Shown here in pieces: positions 1 to 8,536 of a stretch of DNA of 64,000 bases. Position 1 is the first letter of the stretch; every line of letters starts with the position of its first letter. The stretch spans positions 1 to 64,000 of the forward strand of contig OZ246399.1 of NCBI GenBank assembly GCA_965230985.1, in the 5' to 3' direction. This DNA comes from UBA2211 sp035404185. Lineage in GTDB: Bacteria > Patescibacteriota > Minisyncoccia > Minisyncoccales > Minisyncoccaceae. The position numbers were made by a program, and so were the translations under genes. The notes under the pieces are model-generated. The model worked only from the letters and a program-made list of their open reading frames with translations, was not told the origin of the DNA and ran no database searches.

Positions 1-55
1 TCCAGTCGTTAAGCCTTTCATGCGGGTCGGAACTTACCCGACAAGGGATTACGCT

Positions 56-767
56 CAATTTGTTATATCCACTTTGCTTTCGTGGAACTCTTTATATCGC
101 TATAAAGTTCGGACTATATCTTCTCATTTTTACTTAATGAGTCCGGCGTATAGTCTCTGAGGATTCTTAATTTATCTGAATTTACGATTATTCATCTTCG
201 AAATCATTAATCGGATTTTCTCCAATCCTTTTTCTTCAAGATGTTTTCCTTTGTCCATCATTCGGACAATTTTTGCAAAAATAAGAAAATCTTCTCTTTT
301 TGCTGTTCGTAAATAATTCTTCTCAAAAAATGGAATAATCTTTTCCAACAAATCTTCACGATTACGAACTACGTATTTCAGCAGATGTTCGTGATGATTA
401 TCATATCTTTTATTCAAGTAGATTTTACCGCATTCGAAAAAGTTTTCGACTTCTTCAAGAGCAGATCTACTTTTCATTCCTTGAGTAATAACGAATTCTG
501 GGAATACTTGCCATTTTAATCGTAAACGAGACTTGGGATGTTTAAAAAAACTAACAGTGAAACACCCTTCGCCGTCAACGAAACCAATTACCCAGCCTAT
601 AAAACTAAGCCTTTCCTGCTGATTGCCTGCACCGAACGTTTTTTCACTTGACATAATATTTTGATAAGGTGTTATAGCTCCTTATCATAAATTATATCAT
701 AGTAACGTCGGATACTCCAGGTTTTCCAGCATATAGCCAGATTTTACTAAAGCAGTGCGTTGTTGCT
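56..767 (-). mobile_element. Group I intron in 23S rRNA at E. coli site 1931
   Basis: The boundaries follow from internal guide pairing. Exon end TTAAAGT pairs with intron CTGCTTTAG, with the expected U.G wobble at the splice site. The intron ends in G, and the joined exons read AAAGT/AGCGTAATCCC, matching E. coli AAGGT/AGCGAAATTCC after U1931. Core elements of the P7 region are visible downstream of the open reading frame: AGACTATACGCCGG and GATATAGTCCGAAC at about 104-153. A 7-bp hairpin (about 664-687) precedes the reading frame. Introns at this site with LAGLIDADG genes are known in chloroplasts and Simkania, and rRNA introns are common in Candidate Phyla Radiation genomes. The splice-site assignment is by reading, not by structure modelling. 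Confidence 0.9.
172..654 (-). CDS. LAGLIDADG homing endonuclease encoded in the intron
   Basis: A 160-residue protein with one LAGLIDADG-type helix (FIGWVIGFVDGEGCF, residues 18-32), so it should act as a homodimer like I-CreI. Homing endonucleases of this family cut the intronless 23S allele and drive intron spread; some also assist splicing. The acidic D/E residues of the motif (VDGEG) are intact, suggesting an active enzyme. It lies entirely inside the group I intron, upstream of the P7 core, and is read in the same direction as the rRNA. The start at 654 is the only ATG before the motif. There is no Shine-Dalgarno sequence, but a small hairpin sits just upstream. Confidence 0.92.
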   Translation of the reverse strand: MSSEKTFGAGNQQERLSFIGWVIGFVDGEGCFTVSFFKHPKSRLRLKWQVFPEFVITQGMKSRSALEEVENFFECGKIYLNKRYDNHHEHLLKYVVRNREDLLEKIIPFFEKNYLRTAKREDFLIFAKIVRMMDKGKHLEEKGLEKIRLMISKMNNRKFR

Positions 768-805
768 ACTTTAACACGGTCAGAGTTACCGCGGACGTTC
801 ACCGG

Positions 806-1030
806 AGGCTTGGAGCAGTCAGCTGCTCCGCTCCTGATCCGCAAAACTTGATCATGAGTTCCTATTCAACTTGAAATCATCGCAATGTCTTACCTATTAA
901 AAAACATAAAGACACACGTATTTTACTTACTTGCTACATTTAACTAATCAAACTTATTCTAAGAAACTACTAAGGAAACTCACAATCGTTTTACGAAACA
1001 AGAGCGAAGCAACCGCCGCTTTTAACACTC
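806..1030 (-). other. AT-rich expansion of 23S helix 63 region
   Basis: E. coli has about 55 nt between the GTGCCGGAAGG block and AAGCCCCGGTAAACGG. Here the corresponding interval is about 220 nt, mostly A/T-rich, with internal complementarity such as GAGTTTCC against AGGAACTC. It is continuous with flanking conserved rRNA and has no intron core or reading frame. I treat it as an expansion segment retained in the rRNA. This is also where the eukaryotic expansion ES27L sits. Confidence 0.6.
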
Positions 1031-2361
1031 TGGCACTGGTCAGGCCTCAGCCCCTATACTTCCTCTTACGAATTAAGCAGGGACCTGTGTTTTTGATAAA
1101 CAGTCGCTAGAGAGACGTTTGCTGCGTCCTCTTCTCCTTGCGGAGAGAGGAAGATCTTATTCCTAAGTTACGATCACTTGTTTGCCGAGTTCCTTCAGGA
1201 CCTTTCACTTGTTCACCTTAGCACGCTTGTGCCCATCCACCTGTGTCGGTTTTAGTACGGTTCAAACATTTTTAACCCTGCGGGCTTTTCTGGGCGACTT
1301 GCTCATTTGGCTTCACCTGTCCGAAGACAAGCTTCGCTCTCACTCTTGGGTTGCCCCTCAAGCGCAAGACAGAAATCCGATAATCTGCCCAAACTACTAA
1401 ATCGCGTCACCCTTCAGAAAAATGTTAGAGGGCCGGAATATTAACCGGCTGTCCATCAGATAAACCTTTCGGCTTCTCCTAAGGCCCGCCTAACCCTTGG
1501 TTGATCTACATTGCCAAGGAAACCTTGGATTTACGGTGTTGAAGAATCTCACTTCAATTGTGGTTACTCATGCCAACATTCTCACTCCCTATCGCTCCAC
1601 CAAACCTCACGATTTGACTTCAGCGCAATAGGGACGCTTCCCTACCCCTGGCACATATAAATATGTACCAAGTCGTATCTTCGGTACTAAACTTTAGCCC
1701 CGGAAATCTTCGGCGCAAAATCTCTTAGCTAGTAAGCTGTTACGCACTTTTTAAAGGATAGCTGCTTCTAAGCTAACCTCCTAGCTATCTGAGAAATTCC
1801 ACCTCCTTACTTACACTTAGTTTAGATTTAAGGACCTTAGATGACGATCTGGGCTGTTCCCCTCGCGACAATGGAACTTCGCTCCCACTGTCTGACTCCC
1901 TACACATATATTACGGCATTCGGAGTTTGATAAAAGTACCTAGCCGAAGCCACGGAACTTCTTTCAGTGCTCTACCTCCATAATACTTAAATGTAAAGGC
2001 TAGTCCTAAAACTATTTCGGGAAGAACCAGCTATTACCAAACTCGATTAGCTTTTCACTCCTTACCACAGCTCATCCCAATGGATTGCACGACAAACGGG
2101 TTCGGACCTCCACTTTCATTTCTGAAAGCTTCATCCTGGCCATGGCAAGCTCGTCTGGCTTCGGGTCCTCTCCCACCAATTATATTTCGCCCTTTTAAGA
2201 CTTGGTTTCCCTGTGCCTCCGCGCCAGAAGCGCTTAGACAATTGGTAAAAGAGACTCGTTGGCTCGTTCTGCAAAAAGCACGCCATCACTGGAACGAATT
2301 CCAGCTCTGACTCTTTGTAGGCATAATGGTTTCAGATTCTATTTCATCGCCCTCACCGGGC

Positions 2362-2402
<41 letters not shown>

Positions 2403-3079
2403 GACCAGATTGTATTTAGCCTTAGCGGGTAGTCCCGCCAGATTCCTGCCGAATTATCTTGTGTCGACAGTACTCAGGAAAAACAATAAGGAGCGCATTT
2501 TAATTTTCGCCTACCGGACTATCACCGTCTGCGGTCTCTCTTTCCAGAGAAGTTCAACTAATTGAAATGCATTTATTAACTCCCTCTAATTAAATAGACA
2601 TTGTTCCCCTACAACCATCACTCATGCAAAGCACGAATGATTTTAGGCTTCTCCCCTTTCGCTCGCCGCTACTGAGGGAATAACTTTTGTTTTCTTTTAC
2701 CTCCGCCTACTAGAATGTTTTACTTCAGCGGGTTCGCATCGGATTTAACTCCGATAATTTCGTTTAAATGGAATTGAGTTGCCTCATTCGGAAATCCCCG
2801 GTTCATAGGTTGCTAGCACCTTCCCGAGGCTTATCGCAGCTACGCCACGTCCTTCATCGCGTCTGGTCCCAAGGCATCCACCATTTGCCCATAACATAAA
2901 TAACCTTTGATTAGCAAATAATAACTTTATTCTTATTTACTCTATTAATTTATCAAATAACCTTACACGAAATAAAAAAGACGCTTTCACGCGGCTTTCA
3001 CAAACAGCTTAACTTAAGCTATTTTTTAAAACCGCCTATTTGCTGTATGTATCTTCTTTATATTTATCATGTAGTTACT

Positions 3080-3107
3080 AATTTAGCAGATTTAAAAACA
3101 TTGTCAA
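3080..3107 (-). promoter_or_regulatory. Promoter of the 23S rRNA unit
   Basis: On the minus strand TTGACA (3102-3107), 16 nt, then TAAATT (3080-3085). Transcription would start near 3073, giving a leader of about 165 nt before the 23S 5' end. It shows that 23S is transcribed independently of the distant 16S gene. Confidence 0.7.
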
Positions 3108-3135
3108 GTGCTTTATCTATATAATAAAAGCCCTT

Positions 3136-3166
3136 ATCTGGATTATCCAAACAAGAGCCAAAAAGA
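3136..3166 (-). terminator. Probable terminator of the 228-residue gene
   Basis: Just past the stop codon the minus strand can fold GGCTCTT against AAGGGCT (two wobble pairs, with an inner GGAT/ATCC), followed by TTTATT. It separates this gene from the 23S promoter. The stem is modest. Confidence 0.45.
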
Positions 3167-3853
3167 TTACGTTTGAGAGCTACTTCTCATGGTCATTCCT
3201 GCGGAGAAAACAGCTCCTTTTTTGTCTTGAGTGAAAGCCATTGGCGATCCTTCTTCACGGAATATTACTGCCGGATCTTTCTCGAGGAAGAACATCGGGC
3301 CACCCCCATCAGAGATGTTTGCTTTCTTTATAGCAGCAATAGCAGCTTCTTTGAAACAGTCACTACCGAACATGCTTTCACTGAAGATAAACTTTCCTTT
3401 ATTCCTTTTAAGGAATACGGAAAAGACCTCTTCGGTTCTTACTTCGGCATGTCCATGGCGAATCTCAATCCAGACATCATAGATTGAGAATCGTCCTTGA
3501 TTGTTTACAGTAATCACGCAGGCTGGACCACGAAGAGAAAAACGAGCATCAACCTCTTTGTCAACGTCCCTTTGGTTTTTTTGACTCTTCACCCAGAATG
3601 GTTTTTTTGGTTCTCCTCTGGTGGAACAGACGACCGTGACCAAACGGTCGTTTCTCTTGCCCTCGCTGATATTCATCCTGAGCTCTTGACCGCAGAGAAT
3701 GAGAGGAATATCGTACTTAATGCCTTCCTTCGAATAAAGATAGGCTACTGCTCCGCCCTGTGTTTCCCGAAGATTAATATCGGGGTTTTTTTTCATCAGT
3801 TCAATTGTTTTGGAGTCGGCAATTTTGACGACTACTTCAACTTTGAAATTCAT
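3167..3853 (-). CDS. Hypothetical protein, 228 aa
   Basis: I do not recognise this family. It is a soluble protein of mixed strand/helix character with no signal peptide, membrane segment or catalytic motif I can name. Base composition is noticeably less A-rich than the neighbouring core genes. The strand is supported by a TTGACA-17-TATTAT promoter upstream (3967-3995), a leader of about 105 nt containing a long hairpin, and an AGAGGT ribosome-binding-like site 9 nt before ATG. Overlapping plus-strand frames have no such signals. The unusual composition, leader and Shine-Dalgarno-like site suggest an accessory or acquired gene. Confidence 0.65.
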   Translation of the reverse strand: MNFKVEVVVKIADSKTIELMKKNPDINLRETQGGAVAYLYSKEGIKYDIPLILCGQELRMNISEGKRNDRLVTVVCSTRGEPKKPFWVKSQKNQRDVDKEVDARFSLRGPACVITVNNQGRFSIYDVWIEIRHGHAEVRTEEVFSVFLKRNKGKFIFSESMFGSDCFKEAAIAAIKKANISDGGGPMFFLEKDPAVIFREEGSPMAFTQDKKGAVFSAGMTMRSSSQT

Positions 3854-3889
3854 TTTTCAAAACCTCTTTTGTGATAGTGTACCCAATTC

Positions 3890-3936
3890 GTGGGTAGCGC
3901 ACTTGATACAAAAATATCAAAAGCGCTACTCACGAA
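3890..3936 (-). promoter_or_regulatory. Long hairpin in the 5' leader of the 228-aa gene
   Basis: A near-perfect inverted repeat: CGTG and GTAGCGC then TTGATA on one arm are matched on the other, with a CAAAAA loop. It lies between the promoter and the ribosome-binding-like site. There is no U tract after it on the minus strand, so it looks like a leader structure (regulation or mRNA stability) rather than a terminator. Confidence 0.6.
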
Positions 3937-3966
3937 AACAAATTCTTTTAAAGAACTATTGGAAAT

Positions 3967-3995
3967 ATAATACAATAATAGTTAAATTATGTCAA
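3967..3995 (-). promoter_or_regulatory. Promoter of the 228-aa gene
   Basis: TTGACA at 3990-3995, a 17-nt spacer, then TATTAT at 3967-3972 on the minus strand. It sits immediately after the acetyltransferase gene. Confidence 0.75.
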
Positions 3996-3997
3996 TA

Positions 3998-4525
3998 TCA
4001 CCATTGAGGCTCTTGTATGTCTTTAGACATTAGATAAGAATCGAGACCAAAATAATCTCTTTTTGAAAAGCACTGAATTTTAAATCCAAGTCCTTCATAA
4101 AAATCAATATTCTTCTTGTTGGTTACAGTAAGATTGACTTTATGTGCTTTTTCCTTTTTTAAAATAGAAATGTATTTATTAATTAATTTTCTACCAATTC
4201 CCTGTCCTTGATAATTATTATCAACTGCTATCCACATCACAGTAGCGATGCCTCCAAAATGATGAGAACCAATTAAATATCCTAATATTTTTTCTTCTTT
4301 AAAAACTAAAAGAAAAATAGCATAGTTTTCTTTAATTGAATTTATAATTCTTTCTTTTGTCCATTCTTTTTTAATAAAAAAATCTTTTGACTTTTTTGAA
4401 TATTCATCAAATTGATTTTTTATTGAATTTCTTAAAAAATCTAAAAATAAATCTACATCTTTTATTTTAATTTCTCTTATTTCTATCGTTTCTGTTGTTA
4501 TTGACTTTTTTCTCGTATTAATCAT
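3998..4525 (-). CDS. GNAT-family N-acetyltransferase
   Basis: A 175-residue protein with a GNAT fold. The acetyl-CoA-binding signature QGQGIGRKL follows the core strand MWIAVDNNY, and the C-terminal part has FYEGLGF, typical of the family. It transfers acetyl from acetyl-CoA to an amine or a protein N-terminus; the substrate cannot be told. I place the start at the ATG at 4525, just before the first conserved strand. A TTG at 4570 would add 15 residues. Neither has a Shine-Dalgarno sequence. The downstream neighbour is the unrelated 228-aa gene with its own promoter. Confidence 0.8.
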   Translation of the reverse strand: MINTRKKSITTETIEIREIKIKDVDLFLDFLRNSIKNQFDEYSKKSKDFFIKKEWTKERIINSIKENYAIFLLVFKEEKILGYLIGSHHFGGIATVMWIAVDNNYQGQGIGRKLINKYISILKKEKAHKVNLTVTNKKNIDFYEGLGFKIQCFSKRDYFGLDSYLMSKDIQEPQW

Positions 4526-4604
4526 ATAATATAGATGTATCTGTGAGGGCTTTGGCTCTCTCGCGGTCAATTCATAAACCGCAGACAGGTACTTTTTTTA
4601 TACA

Positions 4605-5084
4605 TTAATCTTTTTCTAAATTTCCAGAATAAAGCCTTTTCTCTTCTTGACCATTGATTCCTTTAGCAGTCCACCAAGAAGGATAAAGACTATAGAAATA
4701 TTTTTCTCCTCCCTCTATTTCTTTAATAATTATCTTTAATCTAGCTTTTTTAATTATCGCCACAAAAACATAATAATAAACAGTTTTCATTCTATTCTCC
4801 CAGCGAGAATTAATTTTTTGTCTTACAAACATTTTTCTTTCATCATACTCTTGCAGGGTATGAGATTTTCTAGTTATTTCAGGAACAAACCTTAAAAGCC
4901 TTAATCTTGTATATTGTTCAGTCAGTGTCCTTGTTGTATTCCAAGATTTAAAAATTAAATGATTGAAGCCTTTTGTATTAAAATAAACAAAACCGTTTAA
5001 ATAAGGGCACCAAACTTTTTGAATTTTATTGTATTCTTTTTCAGCTTCTTCTTTCGCTTGTTTCACCTTTTCTATATCTTCCAT
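4605..5084 (-). CDS. Hypothetical protein, possible BECR-fold (barnase/EndoU-like) nuclease
   Basis: A 159-residue protein with a charged N-terminal helix, then VYFNTKGFNHL, several Arg/Lys strands, and a C-terminal RLKIIIKEIEGG ... YFYSLYPSWW block. That His - Arg/Lys - Ser-x-x-Pro/Trp layout resembles the phage/toxin barnase-EndoU-colicin (BECR) nuclease domains. This is inference from pattern only. It follows the mreB terminator closely (start 9 nt after it), so it may depend on read-through or a promoter I cannot see. No obvious antitoxin gene is adjacent. Confidence 0.5.
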   Translation of the reverse strand: MEDIEKVKQAKEEAEKEYNKIQKVWCPYLNGFVYFNTKGFNHLIFKSWNTTRTLTEQYTRLRLLRFVPEITRKSHTLQEYDERKMFVRQKINSRWENRMKTVYYYVFVAIIKKARLKIIIKEIEGGEKYFYSLYPSWWTAKGINGQEEKRLYSGNLEKD

Positions 5085-5115
5085 AAAAAGAAAACAACAA
5101 CTAAAAAGTTGTTGT
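5085..5115 (-). terminator. Terminator of the mreB-to-mreB operon
   Basis: On the minus strand ACAACAAC/GTTGTTGT arms (5094-5115) are followed by a T-rich run (TTTCTTTTT). It lies directly after the mreB stop. Confidence 0.85.
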
Positions 5116-5122
5116 CCAATAA

Positions 5123-6205
5123 TTACTTCGGCGGTTGTAATTCTTCTGTTTCAACTAAGACGTCGTGGAAGTCATCAAGGTTTTCCAAGACCATTCCTGC
5201 TCCCCTTGCAACCGCAGTCATTGGATCTTCAATAATATAGGTAGGAATATTTGTTTCTTTAACAATCATTTTATCTAACCCTCTCAATTGCGCTCCCCCT
5301 CCGCATAAAGCGATTCCTTTTTTCATAATATCAGCTAGTAATTCTGGCGGAGTCATTTCTATTGTATTTTTGATTTCTGAAACTATTTGATTGATAGATC
5401 TATCTAATGCTTTTTTAACATCTGTTTGAGAAATAATTACTTCTTCGGGAAGACCGGTCACCAAATTTCTTCCTCTCATTGGCATTGTTTTATTTTCTTG
5501 TTTTAAGGGCTCTTTTTCAAAGTATACTGCCCCAATACTTATCTTAATCTTTTCCGCTGTTCTAACTCCAATTAATAATTTGTATTTCTCTTGAGCAAAT
5601 TGAATAATATCATTATTAAATTTATCTCCAGCAATTCTCAAGCTTTTAGAAACAACTATTCCACCCAAAGAAATAACAGCAACTTCGGTTGTTCCCCCTC
5701 CAATATCAACGACAAAATTGCCAGAAGGATCTTGTACGGGCATTCTGGCTCCAATCGCAGAAGCCATCGGCTCTTCAATTAAAAATACTTCTCTTGCTCC
5801 AGCTGATTTAGTTGCATCACGCACCGCCTTCTTTTCCACCTCAGTCACTCCCGAAGGAATACCAACGATAACTCTCGGTTTTAAAAAGGTAAATTTATCT
5901 TGTCTTGCTCTTTCAATTAAATATCTAAGCATCTGCTCTGTTACTTCAAAATCAGAAATAACTCCATTAACTAATGGCCTAATTGCAACAATATGTCCTG
6001 GAGTTCTTCCTACCATCTTTTCCGCCTCTCTACCGATAGCTAAAACCTGGCCTGTCTTTTTATTCAAAGCCACGACTGATGGTTCAGATAAAATAATGCC
6101 TCTCCCGCGAACATACACCAAACAATTAGCCGTCCCCAAATCAATAGCAATATCTTGTGATAAATTAGAAAAATATTTATTTAAATTAAATGTCTTAAAT
6201 GTCAT
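5123..6205 (-). CDS. mreB: Rod-shape-determining actin homologue MreB, copy 1
   Basis: A 360-residue actin-family ATPase that forms membrane-bound filaments directing cell-wall elongation. The phosphate-1 loop IDLGTAN (21-27), phosphate-2 loop DIGGGTTEV (167-175) and a C-terminal GGGAQLRG adenosine motif are all present. Length is normal for MreB (about 340). It is the last gene of a seven-gene minus-strand operon; its start overlaps the end of proS by 11 bp, implying translational coupling. A second MreB heads the same operon. mreC and mreD are not in the window. Confidence 0.95.
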   Translation of the reverse strand: MTFKTFNLNKYFSNLSQDIAIDLGTANCLVYVRGRGIILSEPSVVALNKKTGQVLAIGREAEKMVGRTPGHIVAIRPLVNGVISDFEVTEQMLRYLIERARQDKFTFLKPRVIVGIPSGVTEVEKKAVRDATKSAGAREVFLIEEPMASAIGARMPVQDPSGNFVVDIGGGTTEVAVISLGGIVVSKSLRIAGDKFNNDIIQFAQEKYKLLIGVRTAEKIKISIGAVYFEKEPLKQENKTMPMRGRNLVTGLPEEVIISQTDVKKALDRSINQIVSEIKNTIEMTPPELLADIMKKGIALCGGGAQLRGLDKMIVKETNIPTYIIEDPMTAVARGAGMVLENLDDFHDVLVETEELQPPK

Positions 6206-7415
6206 TTTTTAGAAAATCAATTAAATCTTTAATCTTCACTAATTCTGTCTTTTCTCCGCCTCTCTTTTTAACCTCAACACTCTCTTCTTTTAATGTCTTT
6301 TGACTGATAACAATACGCCTGGGAATACCTATTAAATCGCAGTCATTAAGCTTTTCCCCTGCCGTCTTCTCATCTCTGTTGTCATATAATACTTCAAGAT
6401 TTGAATTTTGTAAAATATCGTAGATTTCTTCGGCTTTTTGCTTTACTTCATTATTACCCATATCAAGAGAAATTAAATGAACAAAAAATGGTGCTATGCT
6501 CTTCGGCCAGATTATCCCTTTGTCATCATTAAATGATTCAACGATGGCTCCCATCAATCTGCTGATACCAATACCATAACAACCCATAATTAAATGTTTT
6601 CCATTCTCATCTTTCAAATCAAACACCTCAGAATATTTAGTTCCAAGTTTAAAAATGTTACCAACTTCAATTGCTTTTTCTTCAATAAAATCTTTGCCCC
6701 CACAAGAACACTTTTTATCAAACACTTCCTTATTAATTGCATTACTGCAATTTTTACAAATATATATAATATCTTCTCCAGCTGAAGTCACGGTTTGAAA
6801 TTCGTGAGACGAAGAAGAAAATGTCCCTCCTCCCGCTAAAGTTAAATATGTTTTATCTTTTAGTCCACATCTTTCGTAAATACGGAAATATGCTTTCTTG
6901 ACCCTTTCATAATATTCATTCAAGCTCTCTTCATTGTTATGAAAAGAATAAAGATCTTTCATTAAAAATTCTCTGCCACGCAAAATGCCTGATTTGGCTC
7001 TCGGTTCATTTCTAAACTTAGATTGAATTTGATAAATTGCCTTAGGCAAGTCATGCGAAGACAAGATATGCTTCTTCATTAAAGGAGTAATAATTTCTTC
7101 GTGGGTCCAACCCAATCCTAAATTCTCATCATGAATCTTGTACATCTCTTCCACGTTCCATCTTCCTGTTTTTTCCCAATTTTCCTTAGGCAAAAGAGAT
7201 GGCATTAATATTTCCTGTGCTTCAATATTATTCATTTCCTCTCTAACAATATTCTCTATCTTCTTCAAAACTCTCAAACCTAAAGGAAGATAAGTATATA
7301 TACCACTAGCTAATTTATCGACAAAGCCACCCCTTGTTAAAAACTTAGCGTTTAAACTAACTTCATCTTTAGGATTTTCCTTAACTGTCCTTGTTAATAA
7401 ATCAGCTTGTTTCAT
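6195..7415 (-). CDS. proS: Prolyl-tRNA synthetase, short form without editing insert
   Basis: Charges tRNA-Pro. Class II motifs are visible: motif 2 FRNEPR (134-139) followed by RGREFLMKD, and motif 3 GCYGIGISRLMGA (278-290), then an anticodon-binding domain. At 406 residues it lacks the roughly 180-residue INS editing domain of E. coli ProRS (572 aa). In that place is a short segment with Cys at 220, 223, 236 and 238 (CKNC ... CSC), a probable zinc ribbon. It sits 1 bp after rseP and overlaps mreB, so it is co-transcribed with envelope genes. Loss of editing suggests tolerance of Ala/Cys misacylation or a separate trans-editing factor. Confidence 0.95.
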   Translation of the reverse strand: MKQADLLTRTVKENPKDEVSLNAKFLTRGGFVDKLASGIYTYLPLGLRVLKKIENIVREEMNNIEAQEILMPSLLPKENWEKTGRWNVEEMYKIHDENLGLGWTHEEIITPLMKKHILSSHDLPKAIYQIQSKFRNEPRAKSGILRGREFLMKDLYSFHNNEESLNEYYERVKKAYFRIYERCGLKDKTYLTLAGGGTFSSSSHEFQTVTSAGEDIIYICKNCSNAINKEVFDKKCSCGGKDFIEEKAIEVGNIFKLGTKYSEVFDLKDENGKHLIMGCYGIGISRLMGAIVESFNDDKGIIWPKSIAPFFVHLISLDMGNNEVKQKAEEIYDILQNSNLEVLYDNRDEKTAGEKLNDCDLIGIPRRIVISQKTLKEESVEVKKRGGEKTELVKIKDLIDFLKNDI

Positions 7416-7416
7416 A

Positions 7417-8535
7417 TTATTTAAATATTATATCTTTAAATTGAATAAAGTCTTTGAAAATTATTGCCACGGCTAAAATTATTAAAAATATTGCTCCAAA
7501 ACTTTCAATCTTCATTTGCAACTCTTTATTGAATACTTTCTTATTTACCGATTCTAAACCAATATATATTAATTTAGCTCCATCCATTGCTGGAATGGGT
7601 AATAAGTTACTTACTCCTAAAGCTATAGAAAGAATGGCTATTAAATTAATTACATCGTACAAGCCTTTTTGAATTATAATTTTGGTAATAGCAAATATTC
7701 CTACCGGACCGGTCATAGAGTAAGCAACTGTTCCCATCGACTTGTGAATTATGGCGTAAGAAAAAATATATCCCATCGCTCTAATAGAATAATCAGTAAT
7801 GTTATAAGCGTGCAAGAATCCTACCAAAGCTTTCTCGGAAAAACTTGAATAACTTAATAGTGCCATATCTCTCAATCCAACGCCTAATGGACCTTCTTCT
7901 GATGGATATTCTATTCTTGGCGTAATTTTTAATTCCCTTCCATCTTTCAATCCAAGAACAACTTCTTTACCTTTATTCTCAGAAATAATAGTACTAAATT
8001 CTTCTATCCCGTTAACCACTTTTCCATTCACACTTAAAACCACATCGTAAGGTTTTAATCCTGATATTTCAGCTGGAGAATCTTTATCAACTTGAGCAAT
8101 TAAAACTTGATTAACTTGATTCCCAAAAGGAAAATGATACTCAGGATAAATCAAAGCTTGTTCTGATTTAAATCCAGAAAAAGCAATCAAGCCGTAGAAA
8201 ACAAGGGCCGCAAAAATTAAATTAAAAACAACTCCTCCTCCGCAAATCCATAATTTTTTCCAAGCATTTTTTGATTCGTAAGCTCTCGAATCTTTATCCT
8301 TTTCTTCATCCATTTCATCCATACCAAAAATCCTAGTCATTCCACCGAAAGGAATCGCTCCGATAAAATACTGAGTTTCACCAATTGTTTTTTTCCAAAG
8401 ACGAGGTGGAAACCCCAATCCAAATTCTTCAACTCTTACTCCTGAAGTTTTAGCAGCTATAAAATGACCAAGCTCGTGGACAAAAACAACAACTCCCAAA
8501 ACTATTAAAAAAACTATTATATCTAGTAAAAACAT
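7417..8535 (-). CDS. rseP: Site-2 intramembrane metalloprotease RseP
   Basis: A 372-residue membrane protease that cleaves transmembrane segments within the bilayer. The zinc-binding HELGH motif is at residues 20-24 in the first membrane helix. A PDZ domain fills the middle (VNQVLIAQVDKDSPAEISGLKPYDVV region), and the third zinc ligand lies in NLLPIPAMDG in a late helix. Length is somewhat below the two-PDZ E. coli enzyme (450), fitting a single PDZ domain. It lies 1 bp after frr; the end of frr supplies GAAGGA just before the ATG. Confidence 0.93.
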   Translation of the reverse strand: MFLLDIIVFLIVLGVVVFVHELGHFIAAKTSGVRVEEFGLGFPPRLWKKTIGETQYFIGAIPFGGMTRIFGMDEMDEEKDKDSRAYESKNAWKKLWICGGGVVFNLIFAALVFYGLIAFSGFKSEQALIYPEYHFPFGNQVNQVLIAQVDKDSPAEISGLKPYDVVLSVNGKVVNGIEEFSTIISENKGKEVVLGLKDGRELKITPRIEYPSEEGPLGVGLRDMALLSYSSFSEKALVGFLHAYNITDYSIRAMGYIFSYAIIHKSMGTVAYSMTGPVGIFAITKIIIQKGLYDVINLIAILSIALGVSNLLPIPAMDGAKLIYIGLESVNKKVFNKELQMKIESFGAIFLIILAVAIIFKDFIQFKDIIFK

Positions 8536-8536
8536 A

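Noticed and set aside
2906..3166. A gene or 5S rRNA between 23S and the 228-aa gene
   Set aside because: Only the 23S leader, its promoter and a terminator are visible; no 5S consensus found, and 5S would be expected past the 23S 3' end outside the window.
3173..3874. Plus-strand frames of 83-125 codons opposite the 228-aa gene
   Set aside because: The minus-strand gene has a promoter, leader and ribosome-binding-like site in register; the plus frames overlap one another and have none.
5718..6212. 164-codon plus frame over mreB
   Set aside because: Antisense shadow of a strongly conserved gene; no start signals.
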